NCBI RefSeq assembly: GCF_028372415.1 | Contig: NC_092875.1 | Location: 53,943,728 to 54,007,727, forward strand | Length of the DNA stretch: 64,000 nt | From: Notamacropus eugenii | Taxonomy: Eukaryota; Chordata; Mammalia; Diprotodontia; Macropodidae | Reading direction: 5' to 3' | In this document: positions 1 to 12,585 of the stretch, one piece after another | How positions within the stretch are numbered: the stretch's first letter is position 1 | Layout of the letters: each line of letters starts with the position of its first letter | Notes under the pieces: model-generated | What the model was told of the DNA's origin: nothing | What the model saw: the letters and a program-made list of their open reading frames with translations, nothing else | Databases searched by the model: none | Program-made: the position numbers and the translations under genes

Positions 1-1739
1 AGAACTGTTGTTTGTGTTTTGGATTTGTCCCTGGTGATCTTTGCAATGACCTGCATTCTTCCTACACAGGAGGAATATAACTTGAGCCCCAAAGTACACT
101 ATTATGGAATTCACTTCTCACTGGTGGAGATCAGCGCCTATGACCTTGTAAGAGGCAGGGGAGAATAAGAGAGAGGGAAGAGGAGAGGGATCTAATCTCT
201 TCAGTCTACCTTGGGTTGTTCAGGTGTCTATCTTTGAGGCAGAAGACAGATGGTGCCAATCTCATGCCAGGTTCCAGAAGGAAGAAAAAACTCTAAGATG
301 AAGCTGACATGAGAGGCATTGGTAATTGCCATCATGTTTCTATCCCTAATTTGCTACACTAGAGACTTTGGGCAATTTCCCTTTGGATAAGATCTGGGAC
401 TCTTTCTTGGCTGAACTGTTACCTTGCTCCCACTAGGAAAGCTCTTTCACTCTGTATTGTCTAATATATATTATCTTAAGTACACTTTCTCTGATTTCTG
501 TGTTGCCATAGATTTGGATAAATAAGTTTCTTTGTTAAAAGAATATAGGTGCTTTCTCTGCTCATCCCTAATACTTCCACTAGATGGGTTTGACCACTGA
601 GGAATGGGCTGGGTTCATCAGAGGAAGACAGATTTATTAGGAATGATTCCTTTATTAGGAAACTGTTGTGGTGATTCAGCAGGAGGTTGAGAAAGATGCC
701 TCTTAGGCACTTCCACAAACCCACACAACTGGTTCATCATCCTAGATGTTCTGGGAAAGGCCATCATGGCAGCATTCCAGACTCGAGTCCCAATCATTTC
801 AGAAGCCAGTTACCACCAACACAGGAGTCCCTCATTGAAAGACACTCCCAACCTAGGGGAACCCACAAGAGACTGGTTACAGACACCTGGGCCTGGCAGG
901 AAATGAAGAAGATAAAGTGATATGTCTCAGTACCACAGAGAATAGTCTTCTTTCCAATTGAATCAGACAGCTGTGGGTCACAGAATCAGGATAGAGAGCT
1001 CTTTCTTTTATCTGGAATGTTTCCATACCTATCCTTAACTGCACCCCAATCCTGTTGCCCCTTATGTGGTTTCACAACTCAAGACAAATGGAAAAGCAAT
1101 ACCTCTCATTAACTTTTACAGGTCAGTGTGCACATATCTTATGTTCCCATGAGTCTATTGTAAGTGTTCAGTGAAAAGGCCCTGTGACTGCTGGTTGTTT
1201 TACTTGTTTGTATCTCACCCATTCCTAAATAACAGTGTCTTACACATGCAATGAGGGGAATTTCCATAAATACCTGTGATTTGATGAGTAATGAACTGAA
1301 GTGGAAAAGTTTGAGGTCAAGCCACTAAGATTCTGGCAAAAAGCTTCCCACAAAGATGACGGGTAGTTAGCTAGTGAGCTGTGATCTTCGCTATTTCTTG
1401 TCATGCTAACCGTAGCAACCTCCACCCAAATCTAAATCATCACTGGGTCCAGAGTCTCTCTCCTTGTTTCTTTCACATAGAGAAGTGCTCACCAAGAACC
1501 TCTGCAGAAAAGGTGAGAAAGTGACAAGAGCAGAAGAGTAGAGAGCTCAGACCAAGCCAATAGCTGCAGAAAAGGAGAGGACCATTGAGTCCAGTAGACA
1601 GTCCCTTTCACCTGTGCAAAGTGCCAGCTCCTCTCACTTCCTACTGCTCCTCTCATCCCACCCCTCCTGGGTGCAAGTCCTATCACAGACTGCTTTGTTT
1701 TGTTTAATACTTAATGTCTTTAAGTTATATATTATTACT
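1..1739. other. no recognisable feature
   Basis: I see no gene, tRNA, tandem repeat or recognisable transposon here. The few open frames are under 80 codons and resemble nothing I know. Confidence 0.5.
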
Positions 1740-2246
1740 ATTAAAAATATATGGCTATCGACTGTGATTTTTGTCCATGCTAATAAATTCCCATCCTCTA
1801 CCACCCAATTCCTTATTCCCATCCCCTCACTACTCCTACCCCCAAATTTCAGTCAAACACAATTCTGTCCTTCCACAGTGCCCTCTGGAAATCCTGTCCC
1901 ATAGGCAACAAACATCCCTTGACCCTAAGTAATTTCTTCTTCCACCCCTTCTATCTTCTATCTGTTATTGAAACTTGGCTCTCCCCCTGATGACACAGCA
2001 TCCTTGGCTATCCTTTCCAGTACTGGCTGCACTCCAACCCCTTGGCTCACTGATTCAGGAGGGAGAATTGGTATACTCCTTGCTCTCCATTTCTACTTGC
2101 AGTTTCTCTCCAAGCTTCTATCATTCAATAACCTTTCCTCCTTTGAGATTTGCCTCTCATCACTACAACCCAAACAAAATCCTGGTAGCTGTTGTCTACA
2201 GACAGATTGCAGGCTACTCCCTTTCCTTCCTCAATGAATTTAGTAC

Positions 2247-2859
2247 TGTTGACCTGAAAACTTTGTTAAGAAAAGGCAACAGGCTAAATGCATACATTTT
2301 ATGATTTAATTAATTAATTGATCAATTCCCCATAAAGAAAACAGTTACATAGCGCTATGGAGTCAGAGGTGACTCTGACTACCTAGTACAGAAAACATCT
2401 GTCTTAAGTACATTTTGCCATGAGAAGGAAACTCTCCTAATTAAGCAAATCATAAATTCAGTAAGACAAGACAATTAACAAAGCAATGTCAGTCAAATCT
2501 TGAGATTCCAAGCTGGGTAAACGTATGTCCCAGGTGGTAAGGAAATCCCACCACTAGTAAGTGGCAGGCTTCCTGCCCCAAACAGATAACTGGCACAAGA
2601 AAGGGCAAACAATGTTCAATAGAAACCCAGGATGCCTATTTTTTCTTTACCATTAATATGCCATAACATAGTATGTGTCTATAGATAATAAGATACAAAG
2701 GAAAGTCCCATTATTCAAGATATGTCATAGGTTAAAGGTCTCCCAAGAAGTGCAGAGTCAGCTTTGGCTGGCTTTTGCTGACATAGGAAGAGGCATTCTC
2801 TGAGTTTGCTTCAGAGAGAACAAAGAGATTATTCCAAAATTTTATATTAAACATTATCA
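2247..2859. mobile_element. solo LTR-like element inside the L2-like LINE
   Basis: A 613 bp insertion begins with TG and ends with CA. It is flanked by GTAC at 2243-2246 and again at 2860-2863, where the host LINE sequence resumes. A related copy lies at 19585-20135, which supports an interspersed family. No internal retroviral region is present. Orientation and exact family are not resolved; it is a fossil. Confidence 0.6.
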
Positions 2860-3709
2860 GTACCTGGCTCACAATTTTCCTTTCCTCCCCAATTCCTGAT
2901 CAAATACTAAGGGACTTCAACATACATACTGACTCTCCCCCAAATATCACTCAGTTCCTCAACTTATTCACTTACCATGACCTACTCCTCTAACCCATCT
3001 CAGCTACATACAAGGACGGTCATACCCTTGATCTTGCTGTCACTCATGAATGTGCCACCTCCATATTCAATAATTCAGAAATTTCCATATTTTACCTTCT
3101 GCTTTCTCTTACCAAACCCCATTTTTCATCTACACTGGGACCTCCAGTCTCTTGATACCTGAGTTCTCTTATAGGCCATTGCCCCTATACTAAGCACTCT
3201 TTCCCTGTCTTGACCCTTTGATGAACCAATTCAGTTATATGCTGTCCTCACTTGTTGAGTCCTGAACAGGTCATCTTTAATAGGTGCCTTCATTTTCTCT
3301 CCTCTCACTCTCTTCTTAACCTCTTACAAATCCAGCTTCCAACCTTAGCATTCCACTGAAATTACTCTCTCCAAAGTTCTCTTAATTGCAATGATCTAAT
3401 TGCACAGTCTAACAGCTTTTTCTCAGTCCTCATTCTCAATCATTCTGCAGTTTTTGACACTACTGATCACCCTCTCCTCTTTAATATTTCTTTCTAGGTT
3501 TTTGGGATACTACTCTCTCCTGGTTTTCTTCCTCTGTCAGAATGATCCCTATCAGTCTCTTTTGCTGAATCCTCATCCAGATTGCTCCTTCTAATTTGTG
3601 TCCCACAGGTTTCTATCCTGAGTTCTTTTCTCTTCTCCCTCTATACAACTTCATCAGCTCCCATGGATTTAATTATTATTTCTATGTGGCTGATTCTCAG
3701 ATCTACCTC

Positions 3710-4292
3710 TGTAACAACAAGCACCACCAGGGCCCATACAGGAGGAGGGCCTACTGCACAGGTTCTTAGACCTGCTTTTCTGAGGAAAGCAACCTTAAAA
3801 GGGGTGAACAATCTTACTTTAATCAAGCACATATATCACTCACTTAGTTCAGGGGAAAAAGTCAACACCCTGAACTTCAGAGAGAATACAAACAGAAATT
3901 ACAAGCAGAAATTACAAACAGAAAAATCAACAGACAGGGCTTTCAATTGTGTGACCATAGACAATTATATACATCATTCCTAAAGAGAGAAGCACCAACA
4001 TCTGGGTTTTCAAAGTGGGGGGAGGGGAGGCTCCTTAATGGCTACCCAGAGTTTCAGCCGGCCTAATCACACAAACACTCTTCCAGAGATTTGAACCCTA
4101 AAGCAAAATGTCACCTCTGAGTATAAATACGCTTTCCAGAGCCAGAGGGCAACTCTCCTGACCCAGTGCTTCCTTAGCAACTAACAAAAGGTGTGGGGCT
4201 TCATACAAAACAGCTTCCCCTAATCAAACCTCCCTTAATAACCCCACCAGAGGCGTATTAATGGGCAGGGAAGATTTTTAACTCCCATTACA
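3710..4292 (-). mobile_element. solo LTR, possibly ERVL-like
   Basis: This 583 bp insertion in the L2-like LINE has TGTAA and TTACA termini. Near-matching 5-base flanks (ACCTC at 3705-3709 and ACCTA at 4293-4297) look like a diverged target duplication. Read on the minus strand it has a TATA-like stretch and an ATTAAA-type polyadenylation signal. A 5-base duplication fits ERVL-type integration, but the family is inferred. Fossil; no internal region. Confidence 0.55.
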
Positions 4293-4780
4293 ACCTATAC
4301 TGTCCTAACATCTCTGCTGACCTCCAATCTCACATCTCTAACAACTTATCAGGTATCTCAATGTCTCCAACTGGATGTCCAATAGATATCTTAAAATCAA
4401 TACGTGTAAAATGGAACTCACTTTTTTTCTCCCTGAAGCCTGCTCTTTGCTATTATTGTGTGTAACTAGAGGATGGTACATCACCCTCTCAGTCTCTCAA
4501 GCAAGCAACCTAGGTGTCATGCTTGACTCCTCCACTCTCTCTTACTTCCCCTATCCCAGCTGCTGCCAAGGTCCATCCATTTGCAGCATCTCTCAAATAC
4601 AACCCTTCTCTCCTGAGACTGCCACCATCGCCTTACTCCTGTGCTATTCCAGCAGCCTGCTGGTGGGTCTTCCTGCCACAAATATCTTTCTCCTTCAATA
4701 CATTCTCCGTTAAGAACTCTAGGAAATCTATCATGAGATCCAAGCTTCCTCATGGAATGCCCCTAGAATAATCAGAAATA

Positions 4781-4985
4781 CCATTTATAGAGTGCTTTAA
4801 GATTTCAAAGCCCTTAACGAATATATCATTTTACCCACACAACCCTGGGAAGTGGATGCTATTATCCTCACTTCCACATGGGGCAAACAGCTTAAGAGAC
4901 TGGCCCAGAGCCACAAAGCTAGTGTGTGAGGCTGAATTTGAACTCGGGTCTACCTGTGTCCAGCAACCCACTGCACTAACCTAGC
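4781..4985 (-). mobile_element. MIR SINE
   Basis: The order of blocks matches a reverse-oriented MIR: a 'pile-up' 3' part (near 4785-4870), the conserved core with the AAACAG..TTAAG and CACAAAGCTAGT blocks (near 4885-4925), then a TTTGAACTCGGGTCT box-B-like segment (near 4937-4951). Old and diverged. Confidence 0.7.
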
Positions 4986-5189
4986 TGGGCCAAAATGTCT
5001 TAAGTTCCTTGACTTGGGGGGTGGACGGGTCCCTCTTATTTTCCGGAGGAGGCAACCTTGGCCCAAGGGGTCACACAGGTAATACACCTGGCAGGGGCAG
5101 GACGCACGGTCCGACCTCAGAGCCAGGCTCCTTCCGTCCCTCGCCGCCTCCTCATGAGTGGACAGAGACATAAAAACGTTTTAGGGACT

Positions 5190-5600
5190 TTCCCTAAAAA
5201 GTCACAGAGCTGACTGAGAAAGACTCCAGGCCCCACCATCGGGCCTAGCAGAAATTCCCAACAACCACCTCGCCTCCCCGCTACCCAAAAGGCCGGGGGC
5301 GGGGTTGGTGAAGCCCATCGATCCCAGAATGCACCGCAGCGGATGTTTTCAAACCGAGGCCTCCTCTTCCCCCGGAAAGCCGGCGGCGCAAGAAGTAACC
5401 TGGGATGGATTCGCGGAGACTTCTGGGAGAAACAGGGCGTGCCGGGAGCAAAGGGGCGCCAAGTTCGAGTTCGCTGCTGGTGCCTTGGCCTCAGAGAGGA
5501 AAGAATCGGATGACCTGTTGGCCGCCCGGACCTTCCACCTAGCGCTGTCCTTGCTGAGGTGCTGCTGAAAGAACCTCGTTCGGTGAGAATGCGCAGATCA
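5190..5600 (+). promoter_or_regulatory. CpG-rich promoter-like block with ZNF143-type site
   Basis: About 400 bp rich in CpG in a CpG-poor setting. It has a GC box (GGGGGCGGGG at 5295-5304) and a TCCCAGAATGCACCGC element at 5322-5337, which closely matches the ZNF143/THAP11 consensus found near vertebrate transcription starts. An ETS-like CCGGAAA lies near 5374. A good splice donor-like CG|GTGAGA occurs at 5583. This would fit a plus-strand first exon of roughly 5340-5582, possibly non-coding. The direction and the downstream gene are inference: no protein exon was recognised within the window. Confidence 0.55.
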
Positions 5601-5616
5601 GAGACGGCGCAAGATC

Positions 5617-5757
5617 CTCCCCCCTCCCCCCTCCCGCCCCAGACTCCCCCCTCCCCCCTCCCATACCAGACTCCCTCCCCCCTCCCGCTTCAGACTCCCC
5701 TCTCCCCCCTCCCATCCCAGACTCCCTCCTTCTTCCCCCTCCTCCCCCCCCCGGCCT
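5617..5757. repeat. pyrimidine-rich minisatellite
   Basis: Four to five imperfect units alternate C-runs (CTCCCCCCTCCC-type) with CAGACTC spacers, followed by a C8-9 run. The strand bias is extreme: plus is C-rich, minus is G-rich with many runs of four or more G. The minus strand could form G-quadruplexes and the plus strand i-motifs. It starts about 35 bp after the candidate splice donor. Confidence 0.8.
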
Positions 5758-6109
5758 GGACAGCGCCTGATGTGCTGGGGCCAGCTGCAACAGATTGTTA
5801 CTGTATCATTGTAAGCGTCCACGCCTCAGAAATCGTCAGACGCGCCAATCAGGGCTTGGTTTATCCTGTTCCTGATTGTCGCTGGATTTAAGAAAGTGAT
5901 GGAGAAAATGTTAATGCTGCTTAAACCTAGAAGCTCGTCATGGGGGCGTTGGTTTTTCCTTCTTAGAAGCGGGTGTTAGGTATTTATCAGCCTTAGCCCC
6001 CTCTTATCTTTCTAAACTAATTATAACTTCCCATCCCTCCTCCACATGCGCGCCACCCGCGTGTTGTGATACAGTAACATTGGCTTCCTGACAAGAAGAT
6101 ACTCTTTTC

Positions 6110-6412
6110 TTCCCACTCTGGGCGTTTTCAATGACTGTCCCTCATTCCTTGGAATTCGCCCTCATCTCTTTTCTCTTCTTCCCTGGCTTCCTTTAAGTCT
6201 CAGCTGAAGTCTCGCCTGCTAGCCTTTCCCACTTCTTAATCCTTTAAGATCATCACAAATCTGTATTTTTTTAATTTTATAGTTTTGGTACATGTCTCAC
6301 CCATTAGATTTTGATTTCCTTTAGTGTAGGGACTGTTTGTTTTTTAAATTGCTTTATATCCCCTTCGATTGACACAGTGTCTGGCAAATATTAATAAATG
6401 CTTGATGACATG
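6110..6412 (+). mobile_element. L2-like LINE 3' end
   Basis: The characteristic tail order is visible: a TTCCTTTAAGTCTCAGCT block, a CCCATTAGATT block, a 'GGGACTG' block, then ACAGTGTCTGGCAAAT..AATAAATGCTTG at the terminus near 6374-6405. Confidence 0.65.
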
Positions 6413-9400
6413 ACTTGCCCTAGCTGTGCCAGCAGGGAAAAGCTGTGTTTTTCTCCTGTGGTCAGTGCCCTACTGCTAACGTGGTAACTCCCATGGCCAG
6501 AGATGGCAAGTTTCTTTTCCCCTCCCACTTCATATTACGCATGGGTAACAAGTATTACATGTGGGGAATCCCCCAAGTTCCCTAAACAGTGCTAAAGGCA
6601 TGGGGGAGGGAGGCTTTGTAATCTTTACACAAGGCGGCTGGACCGTGGCAATTAATTTTTCCACTTTTCTCTTTTTCTAATTTTATTTTTTTAGCCTTGG
6701 AATCTTAGTGGTGACTTCGAATTTGAACTGGCCACTGCATTGAGCTCTCCTTTTTTTTTTTCTGAGAGATAGGATCGTTCTGGTGATGATACATTAGAAT
6801 AATTTTAACTGTTTTCTCCCAAGAGAATGATTTGTTAATCATTGGTTTGTTGCTTATTTTTTGGTTTTGTACGTTGTGCTTTGGTTATTTTGTGTCAGAA
6901 GATTTACCCCCATCTCCAGATCACTTTTGTTTGCTTTTCTGTGATGATAATGAGCAATCTTTTTTCTGATTTTTCTTTTTTTGGGCACAAGTCACTTTGT
7001 TTCATCTCTTAGTTGTATATTAAAATTGTTTTCCAAGGAAATATTCCAGGAAAACTTCTGTCATTTAAGTTTTATTGTTTTTATTTAACTAGATGTTTCT
7101 ATAAGTCATTTGAGGTTAACTTGATCCCCTATACTTTACCTACTGCTGAATGAAGATATTTTTGTTCAGTATGTCTCTTGCTAAATGTTGTTGATGTGCT
7201 ATGTGTTTATAAGCAAGTTCTGAATGTCTGTTGTATGTATGATTATATGATGCATGTTAATACTTGAAAAAATTGATAACCTTTCATGAATTTGAATTCA
7301 TACCTCTTGATATTGTATAGAATTATTAAATTGTATAGGGCTTTGCTTGCTGTAATAGTGCTTAATTTTGTTGCTTGAATGTATATGAGTATTGAATTTG
7401 TCACACATGGAGCAGTCTTTTGAAAGATGGGGCTTAAAACAATTGAATTGTACTGTTATATGTTTGGTGTAGCAAATCATACCAGTGAGTTGCCTAATAT
7501 TAGACATAGATTCAGAATTTAAGGATACTTGCATAGGACATGAAGAGGTTAGAATATTGTACGTTTAAGGCTACAAACATAAAAGCAAATGAGAACACTC
7601 TGGAAGTTTTCTTGGTATTACCTGTGTCATCTAAACACAGATTCTTTCTGGAGCAACTGGCAGTATTAAGTAATACTTGGAGCTGTGTTAGCATCCAGAC
7701 TCTGAGGAAGAAGAACTTCTAAAAAATCTGAGACCAATACTGAACAAAGAAGATTTGTCTGCAAAGAAGCTAAATGTTGCAGTTAATTTCAGAAATGAAA
7801 CCTGATATATGTGTAAGGCTGAGGCTGTACTTTTCTGTTAGATAATATAGGCCAAAATTTACTATTTCTGTAAACAGGAACCATGTTTTCAGAACAACAA
7901 TGTGAGACTTGGCTTAGGCCAGCCACCAGAAACATGAAGATAGCAGAATGCAACCAAGTCAGTAATGGTAATGAGATTGACAGTCTCAGAGGGACCAGTC
8001 TCAGATTCTGACCAGACAGTCTGTAATTCACCTGGCAGGCTTGTTTGGAAGAAGTAGAGATTAAGTATTATGGTTGTAAAACATTATAAAAGGCATGTTT
8101 AAACTTTATTCGATTATATCATATTGATTGAATTATTGCTATTGATATTGTTCAGCATAAAGGGGATAAAAACCTGTTGATGTCATAGGCAGAGTAGATC
8201 ATAGACTGCAGCAAACATGGAGTGATATTGTATTTCCATCTGCAAGTCAGATGGGAACCATGCTCCTTATAGTAGCAACATAGCAACATAGGAGATGGTA
8301 CACATCTTTCTTTTCTGAATATTCAGAAGCTATGGTAGCATCACTCATAGAAGCAGTTCCCAGGATCTATCTCCATGGTGTTTTCTTCCCATGATAATCA
8401 CTACAGGGGCAGGGCTAGTAGCAGGACCAACAGTGGAGGTCAGGGTAAGAGCGTACCTACCCTAGACCTTTTGGACTTGCCTATCTGTTAATGGTAGTTG
8501 GTCAAGAATTGGTGGTGGTGGTGGCAAGAAAAGTGGGCCCCTTCTCCAGTGACTTTTCCTCTCAATAAAGGTTATAGGGGCCAGGCTAGAAATAGTATCA
8601 ATGAGTTGAAGGACATCAGGACCCTTAAGAATAGCAGTGCTTGGCTGCCATGTAAAAAGACACCATCTACTAGCTCAGAAATAGGACCAGAGAGCTCAAC
8701 AGGAGAACTAGATCCACCTAATCAGTCACTTGACTAACTTATATTACAGATGAATATGAAGAAATTGTTATGTATCCAGGCCATAGTACTAGAGATTGCT
8801 TGTGTGAAATGTACCTTGCATGTTTGAGTAATTTTTATTTCATTTTGCTGTTATGTTTACATATGCACTTATGTTTATATTCTAACAATGTCTGTTATTG
8901 CTTTCCTCATTGCTTATTTGCTTATACACTAATGACTGGTTATTCTGTTTTTATAAGCTTATTAATATTGTTATAGCTAGTTTTCTTTGCTAGTTATGAA
9001 CTATGGCTATACATGCACTCTTGAGATTTGCCTTTCCTATGTCCTGTATAACTAGATGTGATATCACTTAAATATCTTCCATTAAATGATACTTTGTATA
9101 GTGCCCTCTCTGTCGTACTTCCTGTTAATACGCATTTGTTTTTATGAATACCAAAGTATGGTTCCCTGGTATGTCAGAACAATCAATGTCATTATTTTAA
9201 AGTGTTGATGTTTCTGTTTATGCTGTATAGTTGTAGGTGCCCAACATATCCTGCATTATTTTTTGTATGATGACTGGCTTTTGATGCCCAGCACTCAGAC
9301 TTTTGGATGAAAGAAGGATGACAAGGGATTTGGAAGTGGAGTTTAAGTACTAGGGCACTTCCTCCTGTCAATGGAGGGAACAAGGGAAGATGTTGATACC

Positions 9401-10640
9401 TTGTTGTGTCGCTCTCCTAGTACTGTCCTTCAGAGACATTATGAGAGCATTTGATTGCTGCTGCCCATCCAAGAGGTATGGCCACTGGAATGCAGAAAGA
9501 ACTTGGTTAAGTGAGACTAATCCCCTCAAAGACATTTTCCCTTTGAGTCCTCCAAATAGAATATCAATGTCTAACTGTTCCTCTCTAGTGTTCAAGCAAG
9601 GAATAGTTGTCCTCTGCTCTTTCAGTCAAAAGCACTTAATATGACCTGTGGTATTTCCTCTAAACTGAACTGACCAGAGCCTACTGTTTTTTCCTCCCAT
9701 CATGTTCTGGTTATTCATCCTTAATATTCAGTAATCACTACCAGACAAAAGATTGTAGCACTCTCATCTTAAAGGATTGAAGAGGAATTAAATGAATCTG
9801 GAATAAAAGTCCTAAGTACATTCTGGATCTGCCACACATACTGGTACAGACTGGAGAAGAAGCTGAAGAAATGAATTCTCCTTGGGAACTCTCAAACCCC
9901 ATTATACAGTTTTCACCAGATTTCTAAGCCAAAGCAATATGGTAAGTAATAAGAAATAAAAGCAAAAAGAGAATGTCTAACCTCATGAGAGCCTCTCCCC
10001 TCTCTTTCCTATTGCTTGGCTTCCATCTGCTAATAGAAACCACTGCAACTAATAGGAAACCATTCTGAGAGTCTAGTATATTGAACCAGAGAAAAGAAAC
10101 AATCTCTAACTGGACATAGTCAAAGAAAGGTAGAGAAATAGCAGGAAGTAGTTTCTTGAAGTATAGCTGCTGCTGTTTGAAATGCCACTTAAATCATTGA
10201 TGTCTCAAATTCAATCCTTTGTTTCCACTAATAAAATGGAAGCATAATGGATAGGATTCAGGAGTATCAGGAACCCCCAGGGGTTTAATAGTTCATCAAC
10301 TGAAATGTTCCCTTATGACTACCTAGCTCAAAGAAGATTTACTTCATTTGTTTAAGGCATTAAGGCTTTGTCTGCATGAGTACTCCATTTACAGAAGCAA
10401 ACTACAATCCCTCTCTCATTTAGTAGTCTAGTTACTCTGGAACCAACCTGGTGTTAAGCCTTTCCAAAATGAGAAAAGATGATACCTTGCCCAGTCAAAA
10501 TAACAACAACCAGTACCACCATCACAATACCCTATAACCAGATCCCTACACAAATGCTTTCCTACTTTGCTATGGACAGACCATCCACTTAGCAGATGTA
10601 GCTCCTCCACTCCCATTCCCTACATATACCTCCTTTTGCT
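6413..10640. other. long stretch with nothing assigned
   Basis: Roughly 4.2 kb of AT-rich unique-looking DNA. No tRNA, tandem array, LINE or SINE was recognised. The open frames are short and unconvincing. It could hold introns or non-coding exons of a transcript starting at the 5.3 kb promoter-like block, or very old repeats. Confidence 0.4.
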
Positions 10641-10647
10641 CAATTCT

Positions 10648-10770
10648 GTAAGCATATATGAAGTACTTGTTAGGTGCAAGGCATTGTGCTAAGTTCTGGT
10701 AGTACCTGGTGATGGACCTTATGTTCTACTAGGGAGATAATAATGTGTACAAAAATAAGTAAATACTACT
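10648..10770 (-). mobile_element. L2-like LINE 3' end fragment
   Basis: A reverse-oriented terminal fragment with the GCAAGGCATTGTGCTAAG block and the following conserved spacing. Confidence 0.5.
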
Positions 10771-10802
10771 GATACTTTCTTACTACCTTAAACATCCTAG
10801 AC

Positions 10803-11002
10803 CAGGGATGGGGAACCTGTGGCCTCGAGACCATATGTGTGGCCCTGTAGGTCCTCAAATGTGGCCCTTTGACTGAATCCAAACTTCACAGAACAGATCA
10901 CTTAATAAAAGGATTTGTTCTGTAAAACTTGGACTCAAAGGCTGCACTCAAGGACCTAGAAGGACACATGTGACCTCAATGCCACAGGTTCCCCCACCCC
11001 TG
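10803..11002. mobile_element. non-autonomous hAT (Charlie-like) element
   Basis: A 200 bp near-palindromic element. Its ends are inverted copies (CAGGGATGGGGAACCTGTGG against the complement of the right end, with a one-base gap). It is flanked by a perfect 8-base target duplication, TCCTAGAC, at 10795-10802 and 11003-11010, which is the hAT hallmark. No transposase. A second, truncated copy lies at 56027. Confidence 0.9.
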
Positions 11003-11416
11003 TCCTAGACATTAATTTTCTCATTTGTAAAATGAAAAGATAGGACTTCATGGCTTTTGAGAGCCCTTTCAGCTTTAAATCTATGATCTTATGATACAGT
11101 GGGGGAAAAAAAAACAATTTAAGGGAAAAAAGAGAACACTAACAACACAAGGGATATGTGAACTGGTATCAACTGAATCTTGAAGAAACCAGAGATTGAA
11201 AGAGGCATCAGTGAGGAGAGAAGTACATTCTAGCTATGGGGGGAGTCTACGCAAAGAGCCAAAGATGTAAGATAAAATGGTAAGTTGGGGGGAATATCTA
11301 GTATCCTAGTTGACCAGGCACAACTAGAACCATGAAACAGTACTATAAATATTCTTCAAAATAAAGGGTACTGCTGGGAATTACAAAGAAGAAGCTTCAC
11401 ACACCTATATAGCATG

Positions 11417-11424
11417 AAAGACTC

Positions 11425-11476
<52 letters not shown>

Positions 11477-11492
11477 CCTCTCTCTCTCCCTC
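11417..11492. repeat. (CT)n microsatellite
   Basis: Nearly pure CT repeats with a few CC interruptions, grading into a pyrimidine-rich tail to about 11530. Confidence 0.9.
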
Positions 11493-11639
11493 CCCTAACT
11501 TTCTCTCACTCTTCTCCCCCCCACCCTGCTTCTTTCCTGTTCTTATTCCTCTCACCACCTCCACATGAATTTTACAATGTTTTTCTAGGCAGGAAATGAT
11601 TGATCATACATATGGTAGTCATCTCGAATCAGATGTTTC

Positions 11640-12585
11640 AGTATGGTCAGTTCATCAATACGTATTAAATGCCTACTATGTGCCAGGCACTGTGTTAGGT
11701 GTTGGGGAGACTTTTTTTTAAAAGGCAAAAGACAGTCCCTGTTCTCAAAGAGGTTATAATTTAATGTAGGAGACAACATGCAAACAAATATGTACAAACA
11801 AGCTTTATACAGAATAAATAGGAAATAATTAATAGAGGGAAGGCACTAGAATTAAAAAGGAATGAAAAGGGCTTTCTATGAAAGGTAGAATTTTAGTTGA
11901 GACTTGAGGGAAGCCAGGGAAGGTAATAGCCAGAGATGAGGAAGGAAAGCATTCCAAGTCTGGTTCACATCCGAATAAAATGTAAAGTTGTATCTTGTCC
12001 TTGGAATCACAGGGAAGCCAGTGTTGCTAGACTGAAAAGTATGTGGCAAGGAATTAGGTATTTAAAAACTCTGACAGGGAAGGGACTAGATGATTAATCA
12101 TTTGAACAACAGAGAATTTTGTATTTGATCCTGAAGGTGATAGAGGGAGACACAAAAGTTTATAGAGAAGGGGCACCTGTGCTTTAGAAAAAAGCGCTTT
12201 GGGGGCTGAATGGAGAATAGATTGGAGCAGGAAGAGACTTGTGACTGGCAGACCCACCTTCAGACTATTACAATATGTTACTTGTGAGGTGATGAAACCC
12301 TGGTACCAGGATGGTAGCAATAGCAGAGAAGAGAAAGGGACATAGATGATGGATGTTGCAGAGGTGAAATTGACAGGCTTTTAACACAGATTAGATGAGG
12401 CAATGAGAGGTAGTAGTAAGGAATTGAGGACAACACCTAGGTAGTGAGCCTGGGAGACCGAAGGATGGTGGTGCCCTCAACAGTAATAGGAAGTTTGGAA
12501 AGGGAAGAGTTTGGGAGCAAAGATGATGAATTCTGTTTTGGGCATGTTGAGTTTAAGATGTCTCCTGGACACCCATCCTTTTTTT
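11640..12585 (-). mobile_element. L2-like LINE 3' half
   Basis: The reverse-oriented 3' end begins at 11640 with the GTGCCAGGCACTGTGTTAGG block. Upstream coding-like blocks follow to about 12585, including the family's 'CTGACAGGGAAGGGAC' and 'GAGATGTCTCCTGGACACCC'-like segments. Broken frames; old copy. Confidence 0.65.

Larger units (their letters stand above)
1740..4730 (+). mobile_element. CR1-superfamily (L2-like) LINE, split by two LTRs
   Basis: Pieces of one LINE run in order on the plus strand. An endonuclease-like part around 1960-2240 has an ETWLSP-like motif followed by a VVYR-like stretch. Reverse transcriptase-like parts at 2864-3709 include a segment near 3345-3480 that reads like the family's 'HSTETAL..V.ND' and 'DTxDHPLL' blocks. 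The continuation to about 4730 resembles the C-terminal part. Two LTR insertions interrupt it, and the LINE reads on across both. The frames are broken throughout, so this is an old, inactive copy. The left end is uncertain. Confidence 0.7.

Noticed and set aside
5305-5891. Overlapping open frames of 70-110 codons in the CpG-rich block and pyrimidine minisatellite
   Set aside because: Proline/serine or glycine-rich translations of a tandem repeat, on both strands. No evidence for protein.
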